Positions 51,720 through 60,709 of a stretch of 64,000 nt of DNA are shown in pieces. The notes below the pieces were generated by a model. That model was not told the origin of the DNA and made no database searches. It was given only the letters and a program-made list of their open reading frames with translations. The first letter of the stretch is position 1, and each line of letters opens with the position of its first letter. The stretch comes from VRUE01 sp963703175 (GTDB lineage: Bacteria; Actinomycetota; Thermoleophilia; Solirubrobacterales; 70-9): positions 558,001 through 622,000 of the forward strand of contig OY969794.1 in assembly GCA_963703175.1 (NCBI GenBank). Direction: 5' to 3'. A program made the translations under genes and the position numbers.

Positions 51720-52562
51720 CTAGAGGAGCGAATCGTGGGCGTGGCCGTTGGTCTGACCCTCGGGGCCGACCCCCATCTCGGCCCGCATGCGCAGGCCGAA
51801 CTCGGAGGTCGACTCCTCGGTGTAGCCGCCGCTGACCTCGTCGCGGACGACGCGGCCCTCGTAAAGCTCGATCACGCGGCGGCGCATGTTGTCGACCATC
51901 TCGCGATCGTGGGTGACGACGACTACCGTCGTGCCGGTCTTATTGATCCGGTAGAGCAACTGCATTACGCCGATCGAGGTGACCGGGTCGAGGTTGCCGC
52001 TGGGCTCGTCAGCGAGCAGCAGGGGCGGGTGGTTGACGAAGGCGCGAGCGATCGAGACGCGTTGCTGCTCGCCGCCGGAGAGCTCGTCGGGGTAGCTGTG
52101 AAGCTTGGTCGAGAGGCCGACCAGACGCAGGATCTCCGGTACCTGACGGCGGATTTCGCCGCGATGGGCGCCGATCACCTGCAGTGCGTAGGCGACGTTG
52201 TCGTAGACGGTGCGGTCGGGAAGCAACTTGAAGTCCTGGAAGACGGTGCCGATGTTGCGTCGCAGGTGGGGCGTTTTCTTCTCCGACATCGCGCCGATGT
52301 CACGGCCGGCGATGTGGACGCTGCCGTCGGTCGCCTCGAGCTCACGGATCAGCATCTTGATTAGGGTCGACTTGCCGCAGCCGGTGGGGCCGACGAGGAA
52401 GACGAACTCCCCCCGGTCAATCGCCAGCGAAACCCGGTCGAGCGCCATATGACCGCCCGGGTAGACCTTGGTCACGTCGCGCATCTCGATGATCGGCGCG
52501 CCGCCCTTGCGGTTGCGTGGCGGCGCCGACTCGCCGCTCTTTTTCTTTCTGCCTATAGCCAT
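51720..52562 (-). CDS. ftsE: cell-division ATP-binding protein FtsE
   Basis: 280 residues from the ATG at 52562; a longer frame to 52589 is possible. Walker A is GPTGCGKSTLIKML, the signature is LSGGEQQRVSIARAF and Walker B is PLLLADEPSGNLDP. The basic N-terminal tail and the C-terminal extension (about 50 residues, ending GQTNGHAHDSLL) are beyond the minimal domain. It is the first gene of the ftsE-ftsX-protease-RNase-smpB-HhH operon. Confidence 0.95.
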   Translation of the reverse strand: MAIGRKKKSGESAPPRNRKGGAPIIEMRDVTKVYPGGHMALDRVSLAIDRGEFVFLVGPTGCGKSTLIKMLIRELEATDGSVHIAGRDIGAMSEKKTPHLRRNIGTVFQDFKLLPDRTVYDNVAYALQVIGAHRGEIRRQVPEILRLVGLSTKLHSYPDELSGGEQQRVSIARAFVNHPPLLLADEPSGNLDPVTSIGVMQLLYRINKTGTTVVVVTHDREMVDNMRRRVIELYEGRVVRDEVSGGYTEESTSEFGLRMRAEMGVGPEGQTNGHAHDSLL

Positions 52563-52684
52563 ACGTCGCGGTGGTCCTTCTCCAGCCACAGGGTGACTCC
52601 TGCGCCCTCGATCGCGCGCAACACCCCGCCCAGAGAAAGGATGTGTAAAAGCTTAGCTAATTGTCAGCAGATGCACATATATGT

Positions 52685-54172
52685 TCAGGGCGGCGGCAGC
52701 TCGATCGATTGCGCGTGGTTGAAGACGTCGCCCGGGTCCCACCGCGCCTTCACTTGCTGGAGGGCCGGGTAGTTGTCTTTGTAGTAGAGCCGCTGCCATT
52801 CCACGAGGTCTGCATCGGGATAGCCGACATAGCAGCCGTCGACGATCCCATCCGGACTCGGTCCGGCCGGCCCGTACATCGACGTGTAGAAGTCACGGAT
52901 CCACGCCAGGTTGTCGCCGTCTTGTGCCGGGTCATGCCAGTAGGTCTGGAACTGCAGCTTCATCGTCGACGAGCGCTGCGCCACGGCGGTCTCGCCAGGT
53001 GCCACGGCGTTCACCTGGCCGCCGTAGGAGTCGATCTGGAGCAGCGATTGCGACTGCGGCAGGGTCCCCGGCGATAGCGCCTCCCACATCGCGGTCACGT
53101 GGCTTATCGGGAATTCCTCGATCATGTATGCGGACTTGTACTTACCGCGACGGTTCGGTCCGGAGCCGTTCAACGTCTGCGTAGCAAAAAGCCAGGGCAG
53201 AATTTCCGCTGAACTGGAGGGAGCGACGGCGTGCGGGTGTCCGCCCGCACGCGCCGGAGCAGTGATCGCCGGCAGGCCGTCGCCGATCGCGGCGAGGAAC
53301 TTTTCCACGCGTCCAGTGTCAGGGCCGACGTACTGCATCGTCAGGACAATCTGGGGCTCGGGTCCAGCGTTTTGGTTGAGGTGTAGTAGGGAGAAGAGGC
53401 CAGAGTCGGGCCCGCCGACCTCGCTGTTTTCGGCGAGCCATTTGCCGTAACCGAGCACGAGCTTCGTGAACGCGTCCTGGTCAAGTTCGCTCCAGTTCCA
53501 AGCCACCGTCGAGATTTCCGCGTATTCGGGAGCCGGCGGCGGATCCTTGAACCAGAAGCGAGTGACGATCCCGAAATTACCCCCGCCCCCACCCTGATGC
53601 GCCCAAAGCAGCGCGCGTTCCTCGGGGTCCTGCGAATCGAGGCTCACCTGGATCACACTCGCATTCCCACTCTTGTCTACATAGACGAGCTCGACAGCAT
53701 GTAGGTAATCGACCGTCAGGCCGTGCAGCCTGGACAACAGGCCGTACCCACCTGCCGTGACATGCCCGCCAGCCCCCACCGAATAGCAGGATCCGCCCGG
53801 GATCGTGACCCCGTACTCGCGCTCGAGGCGCGTATACACGTTCCATAGCGTGGCGCCTCCCTCCACGCAGTACCAGCTGTTCTGCGGGTCGCGATAGACG
53901 TCGCCCATCGGAGAGAGGTCAATGATCACCCCGCCGGGGTTCTCGCAAACGAAATTCTCATAGCAGTGACCGCCGCCCCTGAAGGTGACGCGGTGCCCTT
54001 GATCAAGGGCCTGCTGGACGGCCTTCACGACCTGGTCGGTGTCCCCGCAGAGGGCCACGTAGATCGGCTGACCGACCCAGCGCAGGTTGAAGCCACGGAC
54101 CAGGGCGGGATAGCGTGGGTCGTCGGGGTAGACGGTATCGCCAGGAAATACATCGGCTGAGGGCGAAGCCAT
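52685..54172 (-). CDS. FAD-linked oxidase with berberine-bridge-enzyme domain
   Basis: 495 residues from the ATG at 54172. The N-terminal FAD_binding_4 domain has His69 in FRGGGHCYENF and Cys129 in GGSCYSVGAGGHVTAGGYG, positions typical for bicovalent FAD attachment. The C-terminal BBE segment (VDGCYVGYPDADLVEWQRLY, then LQQVKARWDPGDVFNHAQSI) closes the substrate site. Such enzymes oxidise carbohydrates or secondary metabolites with oxygen. The gene is isolated and no pathway is evident. Confidence 0.9.
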   Translation of the reverse strand: MASPSADVFPGDTVYPDDPRYPALVRGFNLRWVGQPIYVALCGDTDQVVKAVQQALDQGHRVTFRGGGHCYENFVCENPGGVIIDLSPMGDVYRDPQNSWYCVEGGATLWNVYTRLEREYGVTIPGGSCYSVGAGGHVTAGGYGLLSRLHGLTVDYLHAVELVYVDKSGNASVIQVSLDSQDPEERALLWAHQGGGGGNFGIVTRFWFKDPPPAPEYAEISTVAWNWSELDQDAFTKLVLGYGKWLAENSEVGGPDSGLFSLLHLNQNAGPEPQIVLTMQYVGPDTGRVEKFLAAIGDGLPAITAPARAGGHPHAVAPSSSAEILPWLFATQTLNGSGPNRRGKYKSAYMIEEFPISHVTAMWEALSPGTLPQSQSLLQIDSYGGQVNAVAPGETAVAQRSSTMKLQFQTYWHDPAQDGDNLAWIRDFYTSMYGPAGPSPDGIVDGCYVGYPDADLVEWQRLYYKDNYPALQQVKARWDPGDVFNHAQSIELPPP

Positions 54173-54290
54173 GCGCACACGCTACAACGATTGATGATTA
54201 GCGGCGTGGTGTATCTCTTTTAATCAAGCACCTTGCGGCTTTGAACCGAACGTGTAAGGGTGGGCGCGAACGAGCGGGCAACACTCTCCC

Positions 54291-55355
54291 ATGAACAGCG
54301 AGCCGACACCAAGTTCATCTCAGGGCGCGGGGACGACCCCGGCCCTGGCGCGGCGCGACGCGCCCGGCAAGATCAGCAGCGGCTTCCACGACAGGCTGAC
54401 GGAAAGCCTCGACTCCACCGGCAAGGCGCTGGCGGTCCTGGCCGGACTCGGCGCGTTGTTCGTCGGCGCCGGATACCTGGTCGAGTGGCAGCGGCTTCGA
54501 AACGGCGGACTGCCGCCCGCGGAGGTGCTGCCGTTGATCCCAAAGGACCAGATCGCTGCGGCGGGAGTGCGCGAGCTGGTGATCTCGGTGCTGTTCATCG
54601 CCGTCACCCTCGGCCTCCTGGGCTTCGTCTTGGTCAGGCTTGCCCGGGCAGCGCAGGGACGAAACGGGCGGTTCGCGCGGGGCATGACCTCGATCTTCTC
54701 CAACGACGTCGGCTTCCCGACCGCCCTGATCGGCATCGTCACCTTGCTATTGGTGCCTTTCGACGCCGCCGGCGTGCTGGTAGCCGTGATCCTCACCGGG
54801 CTGCTCTATTACGGGCTGCGCCTCATCCGCAGCTTCGTCGAGCAAGGGGACGGCGCCGGCTTTCCCCTCTGGCGACTGGCCCTCGCGGTCGGTGTTGCTG
54901 CATTCGTGCTCAGCGTCGCCCGGCAGGCGGAGTTCCCCGAGCGCCGCCCGGATGTGGTCGTAATTCTCGTCGGGGGCAACGAAATCAAGGGCGAGTACCT
55001 GGCCAGCGATTCCAGCAAGGTCCTACTGAGACAAAAGGCCATGTACACCTCTGAAAAGTGCGAACTGGTGAAACGAACCTGCCAGGTGAGATGCGCAGGC
55101 AAAGCAGGCGAAGCGCTTTGCATACGGGAATGCAGGCTCGACCGGCAGCGCTGCGACCGGCCAAAGTTGGTCGTGGTGCCAGGGGGAGAAGTAAAAGAAA
55201 TCCAGATGACCGCGTCGCCGTGGCTGCTCAGGCAGGACCGCTCCCTCCTCGACCGGATCGCCGACCCGCTGGTGCCCGATTTCGCCCTCAGGTGCATCCC
55301 GCCGGAGTGCAGGTGGGGTGGAGAGACCCGAATCGGGCCGTCCTCTTTCCTCTAA
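54291..55355 (+). CDS. membrane protein with Cys-rich C-terminal region, unknown function
   Basis: 354 residues. After a polar N-terminus there are about five hydrophobic segments (for example VLAGLGALFVGAGYLVEW, LLVPFDAAGVLVAVILTGLL). After about residue 215 the chain is soluble. It has seven Cys within about 35 residues (EKCELVKRTCQVRCAG to RQRCDRP), and two more near the end. The pattern suggests a metal-binding or disulfide-knotted domain. I do not recognise a family. The ATG follows an 11-nt gap from no clear Shine-Dalgarno. Confidence 0.65.
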   Translation: MNSEPTPSSSQGAGTTPALARRDAPGKISSGFHDRLTESLDSTGKALAVLAGLGALFVGAGYLVEWQRLRNGGLPPAEVLPLIPKDQIAAAGVRELVISVLFIAVTLGLLGFVLVRLARAAQGRNGRFARGMTSIFSNDVGFPTALIGIVTLLLVPFDAAGVLVAVILTGLLYYGLRLIRSFVEQGDGAGFPLWRLALAVGVAAFVLSVARQAEFPERRPDVVVILVGGNEIKGEYLASDSSKVLLRQKAMYTSEKCELVKRTCQVRCAGKAGEALCIRECRLDRQRCDRPKLVVVPGGEVKEIQMTASPWLLRQDRSLLDRIADPLVPDFALRCIPPECRWGGETRIGPSSFL

Positions 55356-55370
55356 GCGAGGTGTCTCCGG

Positions 55371-57224
55371 CTAGCTGGCGAGCGAGCGCTCGACCGCGGC
55401 GACGATGCTCGCCGCGTCAATCTCAGCGGCGGCAAGGAGAGCCTGCGGCGGGCCGCTGCCCGGCCGGCCGGTGACGGCGAGTCGTACGAGCGGCGTGCTC
55501 GTGCCTGCTTCGGCGAGGACGCCGGCGACGGTCTCACCGATGCCGCCCTCCGCCCAGTGATCCTCGACCGTGATCAAAGCCTTCGTCTCCCCCGCGGCAG
55601 TCAGGATCGCGTCGGCGTCGACCGGCTTGACCGAGTAGAGGTCGACCACCCGCGCCATCACTCCTTTGCCGGCCAGCTCGTCGGCAGCGGCGAGGCATTC
55701 GCGCAGGGTGATGCCAGCGCCGATCAGGGTGACCTGATCCTCGGCGCTGGAGCGGACCGTGTGGCTACCGCCGATCTCGAAGCTCTCATCCGCCCCATAG
55801 AGCACCGGCGTCGCCTCGCGGGTGGTGCGCATGTAGCTGACACCGCGGTGCTGCCGCATCGCGTCGAGCAACTGCACCGCCTGGTTGGCGTCGCTCGGGT
55901 AAAGCACCACACTGCCGAAGACCGCGCGCAGGGAAGCGATGTCTTCAAGCGCCATCTGCGAGGGGCCGTCGGGGCCGATCGAGACGCCGACGTGCGAGCC
56001 GCAGAGCTTCAGGTCGGCGTCGGAGATCGCCCCCATGCGGACAAAGTCGTAGGCGCGGCTGAGAAAAGCGCCGAATGAGGAGGCGAAGGGCTTCCAACCG
56101 CGCGTCTGCAGGCCGACCGCGGCGGCGACCATCTGCTGCTCGGCGATGTACATCTCGAAGAAGCGGTTGGGGTGTTTGGCGGCGAAACGTTCGGCGTAGG
56201 TCGAGTTGCCGACCTCGCCGTCGAGCGCGACGACTTTCTCGTCGATCGAGCCAAGCCAGGCGAGGGCATCGCCGTAGGCGGCGCGCGTCGCCACCTTCTC
56301 GCCGACCTCGTAGGTGGGTCGTTCTACCGCGGCCTTTGCGATCTCATACGGCTGCGCCTCCGGTGGCGGCTGCACATCGACCCGCAATGAGCGAACCCCA
56401 CCGAGCTCCTCGACCGCCGCATCGGGATCTGCGAGTGGCTTGCCGTGCTGGTTCGGCTGGTCCTCTACCGCGGCAACCCCGGAGCCCTTCTTAGTGCGGG
56501 CGAAGATCACGGCCGGCACGTCAGCGGCGAGCGCCTGCGCGTAGGCCCTGTCGATCGCCTCCAGGTCGTGCCCATCGATCTCCTGCACGTCCCAACCGCA
56601 GGCGGCGGCGCGAGCCGCCAAGGAAGAGGTGTCCCACTCGTGCATGGTCGGGCCACGCTGGCCGAGCCGGTTGACGTCGACGATCGCGATCATGTTGTCG
56701 AGGCCGGCCTGACCGGCGTGCTCGAACGCCTCCCACATCGAACCCTCGGCTAGCTCCGAGTCGCCGCAGAGCACCCAGACGCGGAAGTCCGCCGACTCGA
56801 GGCGCTTGCCGGCCAGCGCGATCCCAATCGAGATCGGCAGACCCTGGCCCAGCGAGCCGGTCGCAACGTCGACCCAGGGGATTTCCGGGGTCGGATGACC
56901 TTGCAGGCGTGAGCCGAACTCGCGGAAGGTGAGCAGCTCCTCGTCGTCGATCGCCCCGGCCAGCTTGTACATGCCGTAGAGCAGCGGCGAGGCGTGGCCC
57001 TTGGAGAAGACGAGGTGATCGTTTGCCCCGTTCTCGGGGGCGTCGAAGTCGTAGCGTAGGTAGCGCGCCAGCAACACCGCCATCAGGTCGGCGGCCGACA
57101 TCGAAGAGGTTGGATGGCCTGAGTTGGCGGCAGCGGCGGCGCGAACTGAATCGACCCGAAGCTGCTGGGCCAGCTCGTGCAGCTGCTCGCGATTTATCGT
57201 CCCCGCTGAGGTCGCTTGCTCCAT
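55371..57224 (-). CDS. tkt: transketolase
   Basis: 617 residues, the length of the short, single-chain transketolase. The N-terminal domain binds thiamine diphosphate through VWVLCGDSELAEGSMWEAFE and later DNMIAIVDVNRLGQRG. The pyrimidine domain begins near ATRAAYGDALAWL, and the C-terminal domain contains VTLIGAGITLRECLAAADEL and ALITVEDHWAEGGIGETVAG. It transfers two-carbon units in the pentose phosphate pathway. It stands alone, 19 nt from nadA on the same strand. Confidence 0.93.
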   Translation of the reverse strand: MEQATSAGTINREQLHELAQQLRVDSVRAAAAANSGHPTSSMSAADLMAVLLARYLRYDFDAPENGANDHLVFSKGHASPLLYGMYKLAGAIDDEELLTFREFGSRLQGHPTPEIPWVDVATGSLGQGLPISIGIALAGKRLESADFRVWVLCGDSELAEGSMWEAFEHAGQAGLDNMIAIVDVNRLGQRGPTMHEWDTSSLAARAAACGWDVQEIDGHDLEAIDRAYAQALAADVPAVIFARTKKGSGVAAVEDQPNQHGKPLADPDAAVEELGGVRSLRVDVQPPPEAQPYEIAKAAVERPTYEVGEKVATRAAYGDALAWLGSIDEKVVALDGEVGNSTYAERFAAKHPNRFFEMYIAEQQMVAAAVGLQTRGWKPFASSFGAFLSRAYDFVRMGAISDADLKLCGSHVGVSIGPDGPSQMALEDIASLRAVFGSVVLYPSDANQAVQLLDAMRQHRGVSYMRTTREATPVLYGADESFEIGGSHTVRSSAEDQVTLIGAGITLRECLAAADELAGKGVMARVVDLYSVKPVDADAILTAAGETKALITVEDHWAEGGIGETVAGVLAEAGTSTPLVRLAVTGRPGSGPPQALLAAAEIDAASIVAAVERSLAS

Positions 57225-57243
57225 GCCCTGACTTTATCTGTAG

Positions 57244-58257
57244 CTATCCGATCGCGACCATGCGCTCGATCGGCAGCCGCGCCCGCTCGGCGATCTCGGC
57301 TGGGACGCTGACCTCGAACTTCATCTCGCGCAGTGCGTCACGCAGCTTCGGCAGGGTGATCATCTTCATGTACTTGCAGTAGGCCATCCGGTTGGCCTCG
57401 ATCAGGCTGGCGCCCGGAGCCGCTTGCTGCAGCGGGTGAAGCATGCCGTTCTCGGTGGCGACGATGTATTCGCCGTCGGGCTGCTTGCTCACGTGGTCGA
57501 GCATCTGCCCGGTGGAGAGCATGTGCACACCCTCCTCCTCGACTTCCCCAGCGGCGACGAACTCCATCACCTGGGTGACGCAGCCGCACTCGGGATGGAC
57601 AAGGAATTCAGCGTTGGGGTGAGCAGCACGCTGGGCCTTGATGTCGTCCGGCCGAATCCCGGCGTGGACGTGGCACTCTCCCGGCCAAACATGCATTGAG
57701 CGGCCGGTTTCGCGCTCGACGTAGGAACCGAGCCACATGTCGGGGCCGAAGAGGATCTCGGTGTCAGGACCGTGCTCGCGCAGAATGTGCTCGACCACCT
57801 TTACCGCGTTGGAGGAGGTGCAGCAGTAGTCGGTCTCCGCCTTGACCTCGGCCGAGGTGTTGACGTACATAACAACAACCGCATCGGGGCTGTGGCGCGC
57901 CTTCCACTCACGCAGTTCGTCGGCGGTGATTGCGTCGGCGAGTGAGCAGCCGGCGTCAAGATCGGGGATCAACACGGTCTTCTGCGGTGAGAGGATCGAG
58001 GCGGTCTCGGCCATGAAGTGGACCCCACAGAAGGCGATGACCGAGGCGCCCGCTTCGGCTGCCTGTCGCGAGAGCCCGAGCGAGTCGCCGGTGTAGTCGG
58101 CGACGTCCTGCACCTCGGGCACCTGGTAGTTGTGGGCAAGGATGATGGCGTCGCGCTCGCGGGCCAGCTCGCGCACCTCGCGGGCCAGCTCCTCGACCTC
58201 CTCCGGGGCGAGGTCGAGCATCGGGACCGGCTCGTTGATCGTCGGCAACTCTCTCAT
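57244..58257 (-). CDS. nadA: quinolinate synthase NadA
   Basis: 337 residues, matching the three-fold NadA architecture. Iron-sulfur cluster cysteines are visible in IAFCGVHFMAETA, YCCTSSNAVKVVEH and HPECGCVTQVMEF. It condenses iminoaspartate with dihydroxyacetone phosphate to quinolinate in NAD synthesis. nadC lies 1 kb away on the same strand with mutM between them in the opposite direction. nadB is not in this window. Confidence 0.96.
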   Translation of the reverse strand: MRELPTINEPVPMLDLAPEEVEELAREVRELARERDAIILAHNYQVPEVQDVADYTGDSLGLSRQAAEAGASVIAFCGVHFMAETASILSPQKTVLIPDLDAGCSLADAITADELREWKARHSPDAVVVMYVNTSAEVKAETDYCCTSSNAVKVVEHILREHGPDTEILFGPDMWLGSYVERETGRSMHVWPGECHVHAGIRPDDIKAQRAAHPNAEFLVHPECGCVTQVMEFVAAGEVEEEGVHMLSTGQMLDHVSKQPDGEYIVATENGMLHPLQQAAPGASLIEANRMAYCKYMKMITLPKLRDALREMKFEVSVPAEIAERARLPIERMVAIG

Positions 58258-58367
58258 TAGCGGTGCCTCGAAAGACCCCTAGAAGGGCCTCGATGGTCGT
58301 ATGTTCGCTGGCATGGCCTTCGCCTGAGTCCAGTCGAATGAACTGTCCAGAAGTCTACTCTCTTGGC

Positions 58368-59213
58368 ATGCCCGAGCTGCCGGAGGTTGAGATCACCGCA
58401 CGCCGGTTGAACTCCGCCCTGGCCGGTGCCAAAGTCGAATCGGCCCTGGCGCCGGGGGTGAACGTGATGAAAACCTTCGAGCCACCGCTCGAAGAACTGG
58501 CCGGGCGCGAGATTACGACAATACGTCGGGTGGGCAAGATGCCGGTCGTCGAGTTCGGCGACCTGGCGCTCTTAATCCACCTGATGTCGGCGGGCAGACT
58601 GCGGACCTTCGACAAGCGGGCCTCACCCAAAGACCGCGCCTCGCGGGTGCTGGTGCGACTCGAGGACGGGCGCGAGCTGCGGCTGCGCGAGTTCGGCACC
58701 AAGCAGCGCGCCTGGGCGAAGCTACTTGCGGCCGACGCCGTCGCGGAGGATGAAGCGATCGCGACGCTCGGCCCCGAAGCCTGGCCCCCGCCCCCACTTG
58801 AGGCCTTCGCCGCGGCAATCGACCAGCCCCGGCACCTTCACCCGCTCCTCCGCCACCAGCGAGATATCGCCGGCATCGGCCGCTCCTGGGTCGACGAGAT
58901 CCTCTGGGAGGCACGACTGTCGCCCTTCAAACAGGGCTCGGAGCTGAGCACCGAGGAGGTCGAGCGCCTGCACGCCGCACTGCGCGTGCTCGGCGACGCG
59001 ATTGAGCACTACGAGCAGACGTTAGGCGAGGACCTACCGGACAAGCTGCCGATGCCGCTGCAGGTACACCGTCGCGAGGGCGAGCCCTGCCCGCGCTGCG
59101 GGACGACGATCGAGGCCGTCTTCTTCGCCGAACACCAGACCAATTACTGCCCAAAGGAGCAGACGGGCGGGCGGGTGCTCAAAGACCGGCGGTTGTCTCG
59201 GTTGCTGAAGTGA
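58368..59213 (+). CDS. mutM: formamidopyrimidine-DNA glycosylase (Fpg/MutM family)
   Basis: 281 residues from the ATG at 58368, chosen because the mature N-terminus must be PELPEVE with catalytic Pro2 and Glu3. Lys57 (RRVGKMP), the SAGRLR loop and the H2TH segment (IGRSWVDEILWEARLSP) are present. The C-terminal zinc finger reads CPRC...YCPKE, so the fourth Cys is Glu. The enzyme excises oxidised purines and nicks DNA. It is divergent from nadA across about 110 bases. Confidence 0.9.
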   Translation: MPELPEVEITARRLNSALAGAKVESALAPGVNVMKTFEPPLEELAGREITTIRRVGKMPVVEFGDLALLIHLMSAGRLRTFDKRASPKDRASRVLVRLEDGRELRLREFGTKQRAWAKLLAADAVAEDEAIATLGPEAWPPPPLEAFAAAIDQPRHLHPLLRHQRDIAGIGRSWVDEILWEARLSPFKQGSELSTEEVERLHAALRVLGDAIEHYEQTLGEDLPDKLPMPLQVHRREGEPCPRCGTTIEAVFFAEHQTNYCPKEQTGGRVLKDRRLSRLLK

Positions 59214-59237
59214 GCATGCGGAGGGAGGGTGCCCCTC

Positions 59238-60080
59238 TCACGCCGGCTCTAGGAGCAGACTGAAATCGAGCGTCGGTGCCGAGTGGGTGAGGGCACCGAT
59301 CGAGATCAAGTCGACCCCGGTCTCAGCGATCTCGCGAACCGTCTGTAGGTCAACGCCGCCGGAAGCCTCCAGCGGTGGACCGTCGGTGCCACGCTCCGCG
59401 TCTCGGAGAGAGACAGCTTTGCGTAGCTCGCCCGGATCCATGTTGTCGAGCAGTAGGCGGTCCGCACCGGCTCCGAGGGCGTAGGCGACCTCTTCGACGT
59501 CGCGACACTCGATCTCCAGCGGCATCTCCGGCTGCGTGGTGCGTGCAGCGTGGATCGCCTTGGCGACGCTTCCTGCCAGGGCGATGTGGTTCTCCTTAAT
59601 CAGGATTGCGTCGTAGAGGCCCGTACGGTGATTTTGGCCACCCCCTGCCGCCACGGCCGCCTTCTCCAGGGCTCGCAGGCCGGGGGTCGTCTTGCGCGTG
59701 TCGAGAATGCGGGCGCCGGTGCCATCGACGGCCTCGACGAAACGCGCAGTCAACGTCGCAATCCCGGAGAGATGGCCGAGGAAGTTGAGCGCGGTGCGCT
59801 CCCCGGCCAACAAAGCGGCGGCGGGGCCACTGACCAGCGCAACCTCAGCCGGCACGTCCTCGCGCCACTGCCCCTCAACCACCAGGTTGTCGACGTCCTC
59901 CACCCCACACTGGCGCATCGTCTCGGCAACGGCAGCAAGACCGAAGACGACCCCCGGCTGCTTCTGCACGATCCGCGCACGCGCCTGCGCTCCCTCCGGC
60001 ACAGTCGCCGCGGAGGTCACATCCCCAGCTCCCAGATCCTCGGCCAGCGCGCGTTCCACCAGCTCGTGGAGATCAGCCAT
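59238..60080 (-). CDS. nadC: nicotinate-nucleotide diphosphorylase (quinolinate phosphoribosyltransferase)
   Basis: 280 residues. The N-terminal LAEDLGAGDVTSAATVP and the barrel motifs FLGHLSGIATLTARFVEA, DTRKTTPGLRALEK and IEIECRDVEEVAYAL are NadC signatures, with Arg and Lys residues for quinolinate and PRPP binding. It converts quinolinate to nicotinate mononucleotide. The two NAD genes nadA and nadC flank mutM on the opposite strand. Confidence 0.96.
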   Translation of the reverse strand: MADLHELVERALAEDLGAGDVTSAATVPEGAQARARIVQKQPGVVFGLAAVAETMRQCGVEDVDNLVVEGQWREDVPAEVALVSGPAAALLAGERTALNFLGHLSGIATLTARFVEAVDGTGARILDTRKTTPGLRALEKAAVAAGGGQNHRTGLYDAILIKENHIALAGSVAKAIHAARTTQPEMPLEIECRDVEEVAYALGAGADRLLLDNMDPGELRKAVSLRDAERGTDGPPLEASGGVDLQTVREIAETGVDLISIGALTHSAPTLDFSLLLEPA

Positions 60081-60101
60081 CGTCGCACCTTAGCGTCGCC
60101 A

Positions 60102-60206
60102 AGAGAGACGGGTGTCCCTCCCCGGGAGGCTCAAGGAACCACCTCTCGAAGTTCGAGAAGCGACCTGCTGCGCAACGGCCTCACGGGGAGGGACACCCGT
60201 CTCTCT
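60102..60206. repeat. long palindromic element between divergent nadC and sigma-factor genes
   Basis: Arms 60102-60123 and 60185-60206 are perfect inverted repeats of 22 bp, separated by about 61 nt that contain a smaller palindrome (CTCGAAGTTCGAG). It lies in the upstream region of both neighbouring genes, so it is not a simple terminator. The size resembles the elements at 25.1 and 45.8 kb, but the inner sequence is different. Confidence 0.75.
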
Positions 60207-60241
60207 CACGTCGGACCTCTCTGCGACGTTTAATTCCACAG

Positions 60242-60709
60242 GTGACGCAATTGCCTCCTTTCCAAGCTCTACTCGATGAGCACGCCGCCGACGTTATGGC
60301 GGTACTGCGCGGCGCAGTCGGTCGTGCCGACGCCGAGGACTGCTTTCAGGAGACTTTCCTAGCCGCCCTGCGCGCCTATCCAAGGCTGAGCGACGGCAGC
60401 AACCTGCGTGGCTGGCTGCTGACCATCGCCCATCGCAAGGCGATCGACCACCATCGCGCCAGCGGGCGGCGGCCGCTGCCGATCGCCGAGCCCGACGAGC
60501 TCAGCGGAGCGACCGCAGAGCCCGAGCTCGACGACGGGATCTGGGCGCTGGTCGGCGCGCTGCCGCCGAAGCAAAGGGCCGCCGTAGCGCTTCGTTATGC
60601 CTGCGACCTGCCCCACACGGAGATCGCCGCTGCCCTCGGCTGCTCGCCCGACGCCGCCCGGCGCAGCCTGCACGAGGGAATCAAGCGACTGAGAAAGGAG
60701 TTGGCATGA
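60242..60709 (+). CDS. ECF-type RNA polymerase sigma factor
   Basis: 155 residues from a GTG. Region 2 is visible around AEDCFQETFLAALRAYPRL and LRGWLLTIAHRKAIDHHR. Region 4 follows as LPPKQRAAVALRYACDLPHTEIAAALGCSPDAARRSLHEGIKRLR. No anti-sigma gene is adjacent. The stop overlaps the ATG of the alkyltransferase gene by 4 nt, so the two are co-translated. Confidence 0.88.
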   Translation: MTQLPPFQALLDEHAADVMAVLRGAVGRADAEDCFQETFLAALRAYPRLSDGSNLRGWLLTIAHRKAIDHHRASGRRPLPIAEPDELSGATAEPELDDGIWALVGALPPKQRAAVALRYACDLPHTEIAAALGCSPDAARRSLHEGIKRLRKELA

